From the NCBI RefSeq assembly GCF_000189635.1, contig NW_002476233.1, positions 1 to 64,000 on the forward strand: a stretch of DNA of 64,000 bases, given 5' to 3'. The notes beneath the pieces are model-generated. The model was given only the letters and a program-made list of their open reading frames with translations, ran no database searches and was not told where the DNA came from. Source of the DNA: Tetrahymena thermophila SB210 (taxonomy: Eukaryota; Ciliophora; Oligohymenophorea; Hymenostomatida; Tetrahymenidae). Within the stretch, counting starts at the first letter, position 1. Every line of letters starts with the position of its first letter. The position numbers were made by a program, and so were the translations under genes. Shown here one piece after another: positions 11,366 to 25,300 of the stretch.

Positions 11366-14300
11366 ATGAAAAAAATGAACTATAAAAGCATAAGCTAGCT
11401 GCCGTAAACCAATTCAAAAGAATTCTTAGAAGATAGAAGCAGCTCATAAAAATAAATAATAAAATAAGGCGACTAAATTTAAAGTTTAATAGAGTAGAAT
11501 TCAAATTGTTTCCAATCATAAATTAAAGAAAAGGATTAAGTATGGTAATAAGCTTAAAAAGATAATTTATATCAAAATACTTAAGGAGAAGAAGATGATT
11601 ATTTATTTCTATAAACAAATAGATAAAATAATGAATAAAATGCTTAAGATACGTAAATTAAAACATATCAAATCCAAAAATCAAGACATTCTTCAAAAAT
11701 ATCAAATAAAAATCATTCTATGAGCATTAAAAGTAAACATAAAGAAGATCATGATATCTAAAATGAGTAAAATTAATTAGGATAAAACTTGTATTCAGCA
11801 GAAACTCCTGACAATAAAAATAAATTATAATAATAGCTAAGTGATACTACTAATTAAATTGATAGTTAGAGCACAAAATTTTTAAAGAGAAATCGCACTT
11901 TACTACAATCCACATAACATAAAGATGATGAAATTGATAATAATATTATTTCTCCTATTAGTAAGGAATAGCAATAATAGAATAAATAAAAAAATTCCTA
12001 TCTTTTAAAATAATAATCTAATTAATAAGGTAATAATAAGATTATATTACGAAATGGTAAGACATTAGCAAATTCACCTTCTATAAAGAATAATAAAAAT
12101 ATTTAAAGATTATTTGCATCAAATATTTATTCAAATCAAACTAATCTTGGTGAAATTTCAGATATTTTAGACTAGTAGTAAGCTAGTGGTAGAAAATGGA
12201 GTTTCATAAATCGTTATTTAAAACTTATAAAAGCAAAAAATAAGTTTTTAGATTTAATAAATCATAAATAAATAACAGATGTGGAGAGAGGTTTTGTAAT
12301 GGATTAATCAGATGGGTTTTACTCTGCATAAAAAAAACAACCATAATAGAAATCAATATTAAATAGAATACTTACATTCACCTTTCACCCTGCATAAGTA
12401 TTGACTATCTCTATTAAAATTGGTATGCTGTTAGTTACTTTATATAATTTATTATTTGTACCTTTAATCATAGGCTTTTAGATAAGTATGGAGTCATCTA
12501 TAGTGTTAATTTAATAAATAAGTGGAATATTCTATCTTTTTGAAATTTTTTTAAACTTTAGAATTCCAATTTATGCTAAAGGAGAAATTCAAACTGATCT
12601 TTGGGTAATTGCAAAGGATTATCTAAATTTTAATTTTTTTTTAGATCTAATTAGTGTGATTGGGTGTGCTTTAGGAACTATAAATACTTACTTTACCTTA
12701 TTTACTTTGGTAAGAATAACTAATTTATTTACTTACACTAATTATGTTAACAATCACTTTTACTTTGCTGAAAAGTTTTATAAAACGTGGACTCTAACTA
12801 GACTAATCATTTTTATTATTTTTATGGCTCATATTTTTGCATGCATTTTTCATTATATAGGTCTGTAGCATTTAAATGACAATAACTTTAAAAGCTGGCT
12901 ATAAAATTATAATATAGAAAATGAGATATGGCAAGTCAGATATAATTACTCTTTATATTATTCTTTTATAACTATGATTACAATTGGATATGGAGATATA
13001 GCCCCTTAAAACTCTCATGAAAGAATTGCCTGTATAGCATTTGCTCTTACTTCAAGCATAATATTTTCTTTTTCTATTAACACTATAGGAAATATTTTCT
13101 AAGACTACTTTATCAAATTCTAATTTTAGTTATAAATGAGATATAATGCTATTAAATTTTTAAGTTCCAGACAAATTGATAAAAATTTGTAACTTCGAAT
13201 TCTAAAATACATAGAATATATTCATGAAATAGAGAGAGATTCTCCTGAAAAAGGGTTATAAATTATGAACTAAGTATCAGAAGAGCTAAAAACATAGGTA
13301 TTCTAAGATTACTATGGTAAAATTTTGCAGTAGAATAAGTATTTTTCATTGAATTACAGCAAATCTAGCATTCTTAAGTTATCTCTTCATGTAAAGGAAA
13401 AAATGTTTGCTCCTGGAGAAATTTTATTTGAGCAAGGAGACTAAGATGGAAGACTTTATTACATAATCAAGGGAGACTGCGAATTTTATTTGAAAGGTAA
13501 AGAAGGCTCAAAAAATATCGTCTAGCTTACTTTATTTTAGCAAACTAATTAGTAATTTTTTGGATACAAAGGATTTATTTCAGGTATTCCAAGAGAACTT
13601 AGCTGTAGGTCTAAAAATGTTAGCCATGTTTTTTATATTCAAAGAGAAGATTTGATTAACATACTCAAATAAGATCCATAAGATTATGAAAAATTTTGTA
13701 AAATTAAAGATGAGTTCTTATTTTATACAAACTCTTTGGGAGAATTGTGTTTTGCTTGTAAAAATTTTGGTCATACACTGACTCAGTGTAATAGAATTCA
13801 TTATGCTAAAAATAGATCCCTTTTAATATAAAAGTACAATTATTGTGGATAACAATAAAGAAAACCACACTAAAGAAATAAAAATAAATATAAGTCTGTA
13901 CAATAAATAAATAATGTGAATTTATCAGTTTTAAATTACAAAAAAGGTTTAATAATTGATTTTATTAAAGAAGATATTAATAGCTTAATTGTTGAATAGT
14001 ACGTATAATTTTTATAATAAGAATCTATTGATAAAGTTTAGGAGCTTTTCCCTTATTTAGAATTCCAATAGGAAGGAGTTGTTCTCAAAAATTAAAGTGA
14101 TTAAATGGATAGCGAAAATGAGTTGTATACAGAATCTGATCAGAGCAATACTGATACAGGAGAAGAAAATTATAAAAAATAGCCTATAAACTCAATTTAA
14201 GAAATGATTGAAGATAATTTAAGTTAATAAAATACTTATAATAATTCTGATAATTTTAACAAAAATTAATATAAAAAAAATTTTAAGAATGAACAAAATA

Positions 14301-15601
14301 ACTAGAGCAAATAAAATTCCTTATAGATTTTAAATGAAGTTTCATATAGGGAAATTTAAGAAGAAAAACTTAATCTTATAAAAAATAGAAAAGAAGAAGA
14401 TAATAAATCGCTTAGTGTTCAAGATAATTAATTGGATAAATCGAATTCATATAATTAAGAAAAAATGTAAATAAATAAAAGCATTGACAGTATAAATTAA
14501 GAAATTATTTAAAATTAAAAATAAGAATTACAATAATCATAATAATAGTTCTTTGAACAAAATTTTGTAGACATAAATGAAATAGTTGAAGATGACTTTA
14601 ATTCATTGTAGAATTAACTATTAATTGTATCTCCTGATATTAAGTAAACAAAAGCTTAAACTGTTAATCATTTAAATAATGATGATAAATAATCTATTGG
14701 TTCTTCAAATAGTTCTATAAAAGATGAGTAGAGAATATAAAATTACTATAAAAAGCTTAAGCAGTAGTAATCAGAAAAAATTATATCTTAAGAATTCGAT
14801 GACAGCAAAATAAATAAATAAATGAATTAGCTATATAAAATAAAAATATAAAATAAATCAATAACTTAAAATCAAAGGCTTGAAGAAGGAGTAGATTAAA
14901 CTAACAAATATTTACATAAAAAATCTGATTAAAAACATAAAATTAAATCAAGTCTAAAAAATTTTGCTCCAAATCATAGACAAACTAAAAAGGATTTTTC
15001 AGATTTAGCAACTTAAATTAATTAAGGTTTGACATTTATTTCTAAATTTAATTCAACACAAGGAGTTGATTTGAACTCAAAAGAAAAAAGATTTTCTTAA
15101 CTTCCTAAATAAAAATCTTTTATTTTCTTCACTAAAGATAATTTTATGGAATAAAAAAGAAGCTTTGATTTAGAAACATAGAATTAATAGTAAACCATGT
15201 ATGGTTTATAGAAAATATCAAAATAATCAAATTCTTAAAATGCTCATTCTAAATTTTATTAATAGAGAGAACTAGAATAGTATACTTAACCAAGTATGAA
15301 GAATTGTAAATCATTTGTAGATTGTTCAGAATTTATTCTAGACTAAGATAAAAACTAAAAAGATAAACTGTCAAAATTATAAGACAGATAATCTTCTAAA
15401 TACTAGTTGTACTAAAAATTTACCAATTAGCTAGCAGATCTTTACATTCTTGATTTTGAGACTTTAAAAGAATACAAAAACTATTTCCCTCACAACAATG
15501 CTTCTACTGTTTGCAAATATCTAAATAAACACAATACAAATAATTTAATTTCTTAAAAGAAATTAAACATTTATCCCACACTTTCAAAGTTTTATGCTTG
15601 A
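11366..15601 (+). CDS. Cyclic-nucleotide-gated-type K+ channel with zinc knuckle
   Basis: One uninterrupted frame of 1,411 codons, ATG 11366 to TGA 15599-15601. Order: a polar Q/N-rich N-terminus of about 340 residues; six membrane segments between about 345 and 590; the K+ selectivity filter TIGYGD at residues 539-544; a C-linker; a CNBD around 640-780 (FAPGEILFEQGD, then FFGYKGFISGIPRE); a CCHC zinc knuckle at Cys795, Cys798, His803, Cys808; then about 600 Q/N-rich residues. The family is the CNG/HCN/EAG-like channels, and the filter predicts K+ selectivity. The S4 region (FTLFTLVRITNLFTY) keeps only one Arg, so voltage sensing is probably weak. In the CNBD phosphate cassette the usual FGE is FGY, so cyclic-nucleotide gating may be altered or lost. 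It probably acts in the plasma or ciliary membrane. Confidence 0.93.
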
Positions 15602-16393
15602 ATTCAAATAAAATTTTCAAAAAAAACTTTCTAATTAAAATAAATGGAATCATCTTTTTTCTATAAAATTGAACTAAGCTAAATATTTATTTATTTTTGG
15701 TAAATGCTGATTACTTTTTAAAATAATTTTGCTTTAAATTATTATTATTTTAATATTTAAATGGATTTAACAAATTAATTTTATATTGATAATAGTATTG
15801 TTTTATATAAAATTATTTATTTAATACACTAAAATTAATTATAAAATGTTACTCATATTTAAAAATTTTCCAATTATTATTTACTTTTAGTTAAACTAAA
15901 ACTAGCTTTATAAAAAATAACAATTTAAAAAAATATATATAAAATAATTTAATTATTACTTTAATAAAAAAATATTTACTATCATTATATTTGAATATTT
16001 TTTATTTATTTAATCATATCTATTTGACAGAACGAAATATGCTTATTAAATCTTTTTTGGTTAGATATAAAAAATTAATGACATTTTATTTAGATCTTTT
16101 GTATTATTAATAATGAAATTAAAAAATCTCTTTTTCTTAAAGAGGGATATTTATAAATAATCTTATTCATTCTTTTTATCAAAAATTTTTGAAAATTTTA
16201 TATATTCTATAACTTATGATTAATAATTGTTGATATTTAGAAAATTTTATCAATTAATCAATTGTTTTCTTTATATTTTATCAGTCTTATACAAGTAAAA
16301 GGATAATTAACCTTCATAAGATCAAAAGAATTATTCACAAACAAATCTTAATTTAAATTTTCTTCTTCATCAAATTTACTATAGTTTTTAGAA
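15602..16393. other. Intergenic spacer / possible dynein 5' exon
   Basis: 792 bp, very AT-rich. From about 16220 a TGA-free frame runs into the dynein ATG at 16394 and looks coding-like from about 16310 (Ser-rich). The dynein N-terminus may therefore begin earlier through an unrecognised exon. The rest shows nothing. Confidence 0.5.
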
Positions 16394-19300
16394 ATGAAAG
16401 GAGGTTTTTATGGCATAAGTTAGAGTAATTCAACAAAATCTTTTAATGATCAATTTTTATCAAGACATGGTTCATCAAATTCCTTAAATTATTAACAAAG
16501 TAGTGAATTTGATATTTAAAAAATTCCATAGTAGACTCTTGATACAATAGAAAAAATGTAATAATTGCGTAGTAAATTTCCATATCTAAAAAGCCAGTAT
16601 AATGTATTAAAAAATTAATTTAAATATAAATTATTTATGCTATACAATTTTTAACATATTTAAGAGCGCACGAAATAATTCATCGGGATATTTGTTAGGG
16701 AATACGAGTATTTAAGCTAATGAAAAATAAATAACTTAAGGAATATAATCTTAAAGAAATTCATCATTAAATATACAAACAAATTAAAATGAAAATAACA
16801 AAAATGGTGATGAAATAAAATAGCCACACAAAAGAAATAAGCCACTTTCGATTGATTTTAATGCAATATATAAAGTTAATTAAGATAAAATACTCCCTGA
16901 ACTGCAAGAAACAAAAACTATTATGATTGATTATTCAAATTTTAGAGGTTCTACATCTACTAAAGTATGAAATACAAATAAATTTAATATTTTTCTTTTG
17001 ATAAATTTTTATATTTAAAATGATTAGAACTTAAGAGATAAAAAAGCTATTGATTTCTAAAAAAATCAATCTCTTTTAAACCTGCCTGAGATATAATCTC
17101 TACCCAAAAATTTAGTTAAAAATTACTAAATCTCTTCGTTATTAAGGAAAGTTGGAGAGCAGTAATAAGAATTTTATATAAATTCTCCTTAATATATGTC
17201 TCGATAATCGAGTAGATATCAATCTTACACTAGTTCTTTCTTTCCTTCTAAGAAAAAGAAGGAGAAAATTGACATATCATTCTTAAGAGTGGACTTCTTT
17301 CAGTCTGATGATGCATATTTAATTAAACTTCCTAAAATTTAATTAATTTAAGTAATATTTAATATATGAAATCAGCTATCAAGATTTTAGAAAATTTTTA
17401 AACTATTATTCAGATATCCAGTTTGGAAAGCTTTGATGAATATCAAGTTTTTGATGAAGATCCAATCAAAATATTATAAAAGGAGAATGTTAGAGCTCAT
17501 TCTAAATGGTCAGATCTCAATGGAAATTTTGAATGGCTAGAATGTCAAGTTAAATCGTATAATCCAGAAACAAAAAAATTTGTCATTAGATGGATAAGGA
17601 ATCATTAAGAAAAGGAAGTAAGCAATTAAATTCCGAGCTAACTAAATTTAAATGAAAATGACATTATATATAGGTTTCTAGATTAAATTTAATTTTCGAA
17701 AATGAAAGTATTGAATAAGGGGAGATGAGGTATAAAAAAGCTAAGGAAAAGAGAGATTAGTTAATACATATACTTTAGATGAGGTAATCAACTGAAAACT
17801 AAGATGGGCCAATGTTACAATATTAAAAAGATGTTATGAAAAGAATATTTGATAAGTAATAATAAAAAATTTTACTTTTGCTTTAACTAAAATTTTTATA
17901 AATTATTTTAAGAATATTCACATTTGAAAGAATGAGGGGATACATTCAAAAATATGAAAGTGAAATAATTAACGAAATACTTTATGAATATAAATTCAAT
18001 CTGATAAAATTTATATATGATATTAGCAAAATTCAAAGTATAGAAGAATACTATCAGATGTAAATTTTACCTAAGGTTTTTATAATTAATTTTGTTTTAA
18101 TTTTAAAAATAATTCATAGTAATTTTCCTCAAAGAGAAATCGCCATTAAATACATACGCTAGATTTTAATAGATAAGCAAATAGAATGTTTGAATTTGAG
18201 TTCGGAAGAATACAAAAGTATTATGAATAAATTAGATAAAAATTCAATAGCTATCAAATATGTTACAAAAACACAAATTTAAAAAAGAGTTAAAATATTT
18301 GAAGATTAAAACTAAACTTAAGAAGAAAACTAAGAGAATGATAAAAAAGAATTATAAAGTGGTAGTGCTACACCATAAACCCCAAAAAAATAAAATGTTG
18401 GTTTCATAACTTCTACTGAATAATATAAATCCTCCATACTTTAAGGAGGAAAGCAAAATTTAAAAGAAATCACTAGGTATATTGTTGTAAAAGAAATTAA
18501 GTTTAACCATGAAGCCTCTAATATATCTTATATTGATTATTTACAATAATTATTAAAAAATGATATGGTTTTATCTATTGATAAAAAGTACGATGTTGTG
18601 AGAATAGTGCTTCCTATGGTATTTATTTATAATTTATTTTTACTTACTTTTAAAAAAATTTAGCAATAAATAAATAAATAAAAGGTTGTTAGGTTTATTA
18701 AGCATATTAGTGATCATAGAATTTTTAAATTTATTTAAAACACAAAAAACTGTTATAAAGATGATGCTTTAATTGAATTTAAAAGTATTTTTATTATTTA
18801 AATTACTTAAATTTATATATTAATTAATTAAAAGATATGTAAGCTGATGTCTCAAAATAAATAAAAAAAATAATTAGAGTTTTAGATAAAATATAAGTAT
18901 GTTTTTTTGTTAATATCTTATTGGTCTTGTAAGTTTTTAAAATTTATAAAGTAAGCTGTTGAAGAAATGAATTTAGATAATAGAAAATAATACTATATAT
19001 AATATATTGACCACAGATAAGCTGATGAACAAAAAGAAAAGGTCCTTGAAAGAGTAGTAAGCATGTAATTAATTAATTAATTTATTTAAAATATAGAATA
19101 AAAATTATTTTTTTCTTGAAAATGTTAGAGTTAATTCCTTAGTTTATAGCAATTTAAATTTAACAGTAGAGTAATCATTCATGACTTTACTCTAAAATAT
19201 GGAGACATATTATAGTATCCTTCCTTTTGAAACTATTAATGAACATGTTTTAAAAGCATTTTATCCTTAATTTTATGAAAAACGAATTTAATAAAGAATA

Positions 19301-22300
19301 AAGCTTCGAATTTTGGTAAAATTAGTAATTATTTAAATTTTTATAACAAAGAATTTTAAATAGGAAAATCAAAGAAATTCAGAAGTATAGGATTAAGATA
19401 AAAGAAATTTGCCAATTAAATCATTATAAGTATTTTAATTTAATTAAATTTATAATAAATTAAATTAAATATAAATTCCTCAAAAATTAGTCGATTGCAA
19501 ACCAAGATTAGTTTAATTAGTAAAATGAAAGCGATAAATTTAGCAGAAAAGTAAAATAGTTTAAAATAAATCTTCATAAATTAATTATAAAAAATAAATT
19601 AGAGTTTTAAAAAGTCTTATAGACTTATAGAGGCAGATGAAAATAATTAAAATAAATCTCTAAAAAATATACAGTCTTATCGATTTACAAGTAGGACAAC
19701 TCACCAATTATTTTTGGATGAAGATAATGATCTTTTATGCAATGGTAGTAAAGAAAACTACTTGATGAGAGATTCTAAAATTATATTTTATTTATATCAA
19801 TCATTGATGGACATTCTATTAACAGGTAAGTTTAAAATATATTGTAAAGAAAGAGTTATTCAAATATTATTTATAAAAATGTAGATTATAATCTTCACAT
19901 AAAATATCTTGATTTAAATAAGCTAAAATTAAAACCAATCTTTACTTTTAGAGTTAAAATTTTATCTGAAAAGATATCTGCTGAAAAAAAAATTATTCAC
20001 AATATAAAAAAGAACATTTAAATAAATAAAGCAGACAATAAGCAATAATTTGAGAACATATTGGATATATAGAGAGGTAAGCTTTATGAATATAAAATAT
20101 TGCAAATGAGGGATATTTTTGATGAATGTGCTAAAAGAAATTTTAGTGAATATGATTTATCTGATTTATAAAATATAGATGTAAATCAAATATTTTTTGT
20201 TGATAATATATTTCTTAAATAAACAAATTTTTATTAGAAAAAAGGAATAATCTATAAAAGACTTGGTTGGTTTAACTTAAGTGAATTTTTGTTTTAAACT
20301 GAACCATCACTAGAAACTTTTGAAAGCGAATTTAAATAGATCTTTTAATTGGGAATAAGTTAAATATAACAGCTGAAACTAATTTAAAAAGAGGAAACTA
20401 TTTACGAAAATGAAAAAGAAAAAATCCCTAACTACTTTAATTAAAAAGATCTTTAATCTTACTACATAAAATACGTTAATAACATTGAAGAATTTTTGAT
20501 TTGGTCAGTTTATGGAATACATTCTTTTATGGCTATTCTTTTAAAATTTGAATTCTATTTTTTATTTTCATAAAAATTTGAACCTTATTTACAAAATGAG
20601 CTCAATCAAAATGTAAAAATTATTTTTACAATTTTTTATAATAAATAAACAATTTTTATAGTCACTCACAAACTTTTTTGAGGAAATCGAAAGGATGTAA
20701 AGAGATAGGGATTTTGCTAAAATTAACATACCTAATTATGTCAATTTAGGAGTTATTTTACTAGATGTGTAAAAGTTCAAAGTAGATTTAATTGCAGAAA
20801 TTGAATAAAAAATAAAGATTGCTAAGGTACTTCTTTAGTAAAAATGTGAAGATACGATAAATTTAATAGATAAATTAAATGAGGAAATGCACAAAACATT
20901 AGATGTTGATCCAGTATCTATATCAGAGTTTATAACTATGAACATTTATTTGCAAGGAGAAAATATTTAAAGGCATTTCTTAAAGTTTGAAGAGAGTATG
21001 GACATTATAAATGTTATAGTTGAAAAGTTAGAGAAGGAAGAGATTGAAATAAGTTCATATATAGGATAAAAGCTAATGCTTCCTTCAATGCTTAAAGCAT
21101 TGTATGATTTAAAGGTAAGGTTTATTTTTTTCAATAGTAAGCTAAATATTAAAGAACAATTTAAAAGAGTAAAAAAGAACAAAAGTAAAAAGAAATGAAA
21201 ATAAAGTTTTAGAAAATGCATTCAGATAAGAAAAATGCTATATCCTAAGAAATAGATTAAATAGAAATAGAAATATTTGAATTCAAGAAATTAAATGATA
21301 TTTCTAATTCATTTAATAATGCATTGCATGTAGATACCATAAAATCTAGACTTGAATTGTTGGCTCAAAAGGTAGATGATGTAGAGTATGAATAGAACCA
21401 CTTTTAAATTGTTGATGAAGAACCTCTGCCAATTTAGGATATAATCTAAGATTTCGATTATTATTATAAGCTCTGGAAGTTCTCTAGTGATTGGAAATAT
21501 GTAAGAGAATTTTTTTAATAAAACATAAGATTTTAAAAAATAAAATAATAAATTAGAAAAAAGAAAACTGGCTCAGTAAACCTTTAGTTTTTCATACATA
21601 AAATTCTTTAAATTAAAATGATATGAAAGAGATAGCTTAAACACTTGAGTAAGGAATGATAGTACTAAAAGAAGTAGGAGATTATTTTGAAAAATACAAT
21701 AATGATCTGTTATAAGTATGTGACGATTTAGAAAATTAAATTTCTGAATTTGAAAATGTATTAGATCTTCTGAATCAAGTTAGAGATGAAGCATTTAAAA
21801 TTGAGCATTGGATTGTAAGAGATAAAATTAATTATCATTTAAATATTTTATGATTATTTATAAAAATAGAAAATCTTTGAGGTTATGTACCCCGATAATG
21901 AAGCTAAAAAATAATAAATTAGACAACAAGGTTTGAATAATTAACTAACTTTAGATATTCTTTTAAAGGATGACATTCTTGGCAGTTTAGCTTATGTAGA
22001 AAAGATTTCAGGAGTAAAATCTTATTTAATAATTAATGATATTCAAAAAAATTTTAATTTGAATTTTAGTAAGCAAGAAAAGAACATTAAGTTCATTAGA
22101 GCATATTGAATATGGAAAATGAACTCAAAGATATTAAATTTATCATTGTAGACTATCATGGTATTTTAATGATTAAAGATATTGAGAAAATAGTATCACT
22201 TTTAAGGTCATAGTTTTTTTAGATTGAAGATATGATTAAGAATAAAAACTATCACAAAGAAGACTTTGCAATTAAGTTAAGTGATCTTGAATATGTAATT

Positions 22301-25300
22301 AAAAACAGTAGAAAAACTATTAAAGACATATCTACAATTTAAAATATGCTAATATAGTACTATCCTATATTTAAGTTTAAAAAAAATTTAAACTACCTAA
22401 AAGAGTTTAACCTTTTGTTCAATAGATCAAAGGATTCATTAATACCTATAGTAGAAGAACTCTCAAGGAGAGGAATGAGCTATTTTATCAACATTTTCAT
22501 TAAAAATGAAGATGATAAAATTTATTAAGAATAATTTAAATGTAGATTTTTTAATTGAAATTAAAAACTTATTTTGCTAAATTTTTATATTTTTTCTAAA
22601 TTCATCAATAGAAAAATTCAAAGCAATCATATAAATGCTAGAGAAAATTGGTAATAATATTTAGCTTGTCATAAAGCATGTTCGTTCTAGTAACAGTCGC
22701 TACTTTTTTATGAGCAATCATTAAATTTTGCACTTGTGTTCTTTGGTACTCTCTCCACTTGTATTTTAAAAGAATTTTTACAGTAATTTTTTATTTCAAA
22801 TAACTTTTTAATAATAGGAATTTATGAGATTTCTTACTCAAGTTTTTCCTGGAATAATTGATTTTAAAATAGCAATTTCAAAAGAAAATGAAAAAGGATT
22901 AGGAGAAGAGTATAAAATAACATCTATTATAAATGAATATAAGGAAGAAATTAAATTAGATAAATACAAAATACTTCATTCATTGCAAGAATGGGATGAC
23001 CCTCCAACTTTTACAGTGATTAGGGAAGTAGAACTTTTTTAAATGAAATATATAAAACAGCAAATTTCATAATTCTTTATTCCTATGATATCTAATTCTT
23101 ATAACTATACTGTTCTTTGGAATTTAATATCTTCGAAGCAAACTATTTTTTAAGTAAATTTTTAAAATAAACTAATTAATGTTATCAAAATATAATTTGT
23201 AATAATTAAATTTCATTAGGTTCTTTTTGTTATAAATGATATCATATTCTATCATGATCTATCTATGATTATTTATTTGCAGACAGAGCCAAGCAAAGAT
23301 ACAATCTAAAATTTAATTGTCTTAAGAGATACAATTTAAAATCAGCTCAAAATTTTAGTCTAAAGTGTAATTATATCTATGAAGCAAGGTATTATCAAAG
23401 AATAATTCACCTAAGCATAGTAGTTTATCCTTTAAATAAGATATCATCTAGACATTATTAACTATTTTCTAGAAAATTAAGTTTTTACTATCGATCAGTT
23501 CGAATATCTTATTTTACCAAAAGTAAATTATTCTTTTCGAAAATCTAAAATTAAAATATCTTTAACAGATAACATTAGATATGCCAAAAGGATTAGTAAA
23601 AACAAATATAGGTGATATAATGAAGAAGACTAAAGAAAATGTTATATATTAGATTAGCACCTATGAAAATATAAGCGAAATGCCTCCTATCTCTAAATCA
23701 AGTGACTATTTATAGGAATTTTAGGGAAAAGAATATAATATTTCTATGATATCTTTAAATTATAAAATGAATTACTAATATGAAATTATTCCCATCCTTT
23801 AGGGATATGTGTTTACACCATGCACAAATAGGATATTTGTTAAAATAGCATCTGCCTTTTGTAGTTAGCTTGGATCACTTTTAGTAGGATCTGAAGCTTC
23901 AGGTAAGCTTGAATGTGTTAAAGCTTTGTGCTTTTATTTAGCAAAGCCTCTCTTTATTTGGGAATTTGATAGCAGTCAAAAGTAAGACAGTGTTAATTAA
24001 ATTTTAACTGGTGTTTCATCAGGAGGGTACTGGCTATACATTAAAAACTTATAAAATTGCTCTTCTGGAATTTTAAGCACATTAGCTCAAATAGTTTTTC
24101 TCATCAGAAAATCAGTAAATTAAAAATTTTATTAAAATAGATGTTTAATTTTTTTATTTTAATAGTTAGTGACTGGTTAAAAGAGCTTTTAATTGATAAA
24201 TTAGAGCTATGTTATATAAGATAATTGTTGCATACTAGGAGGATTTAACATAAGATAAGACACCCTATTAAATTAAATAAAATTTGAGGAATTGCCAAAG
24301 GGTATTTTAGAAAATTTTAGATGTATAAATGTAATTTAACCAAGCCATGAAATTATTATCAAATAATACTTTTTATTATTGGGATTTGATGATATAGAAA
24401 GAAATGTTTATAAGATGCAACTATTTTTAGAATACATCTCGACATATTATAACAGCTAAATACTATCAGTTAAGGGTAATATAGATAAGGAAGATATTAG
24501 CAAATTGAGAGTATACAATAATTTTTCAATAAATTAAATTGTAAATCTGAAGAGTCTAATGCTGATACTGAGATACAGTTAAGATCTGTTCACTCAAAAG
24601 AGAGGAGATGTTTTCTCAGACCCTACGAGCATCCTACAATCTGCTATTGAGAATTACTTTAAGTAATTATTTCATACTTAAAATAATTTTTAAAAATATT
24701 TAAATTCAAGGTGCTCACTCACAGAAGATTAATTTAAAGTCGTTATGTAATCATTCAAAAGAATATTTGATAATAGCAAAGAAGATTTTTCCTATAAAGC
24801 TTTGTTTTCAAAAGCATATGAGTCTACTTAAGAAAAAATAAATTAATGGCTGAATGAAAGAAATGTTAAAATTAATGATAGAATAAACGAATATATTTAA
24901 ATAATGTTACCTTTAAGTATTCATAATCAAAGATTCTTATTGTATGGGCAACCGGGAAAACAAAAAAGCTTCTTAATAAAGCTTTTGGCATTTATCAGTT
25001 CAAGATATTAAAGTAAATAAATCATAAAAATATTATTTTTTTTTAAAAATTGTACTAATAATTTTGCATTTTTTAGGAAAAAACTTTTTTTTGAACTGGA
25101 TCAAAGTAGATGGTGTTAAGGAAAACAAGTTGATTGGTGGTTATGATGATAATGGTATTTTTTATTTTCATCAATTTTGATTTTTGAAACTATTTTATTT
25201 AGGATAATGGAGTGATGGTATCTTAATTTAAATGATGAATGCAATAAGAAATTATGAATCTGCTGAAAATTAAGATTTTAGAGATATCATGAATTTTGAG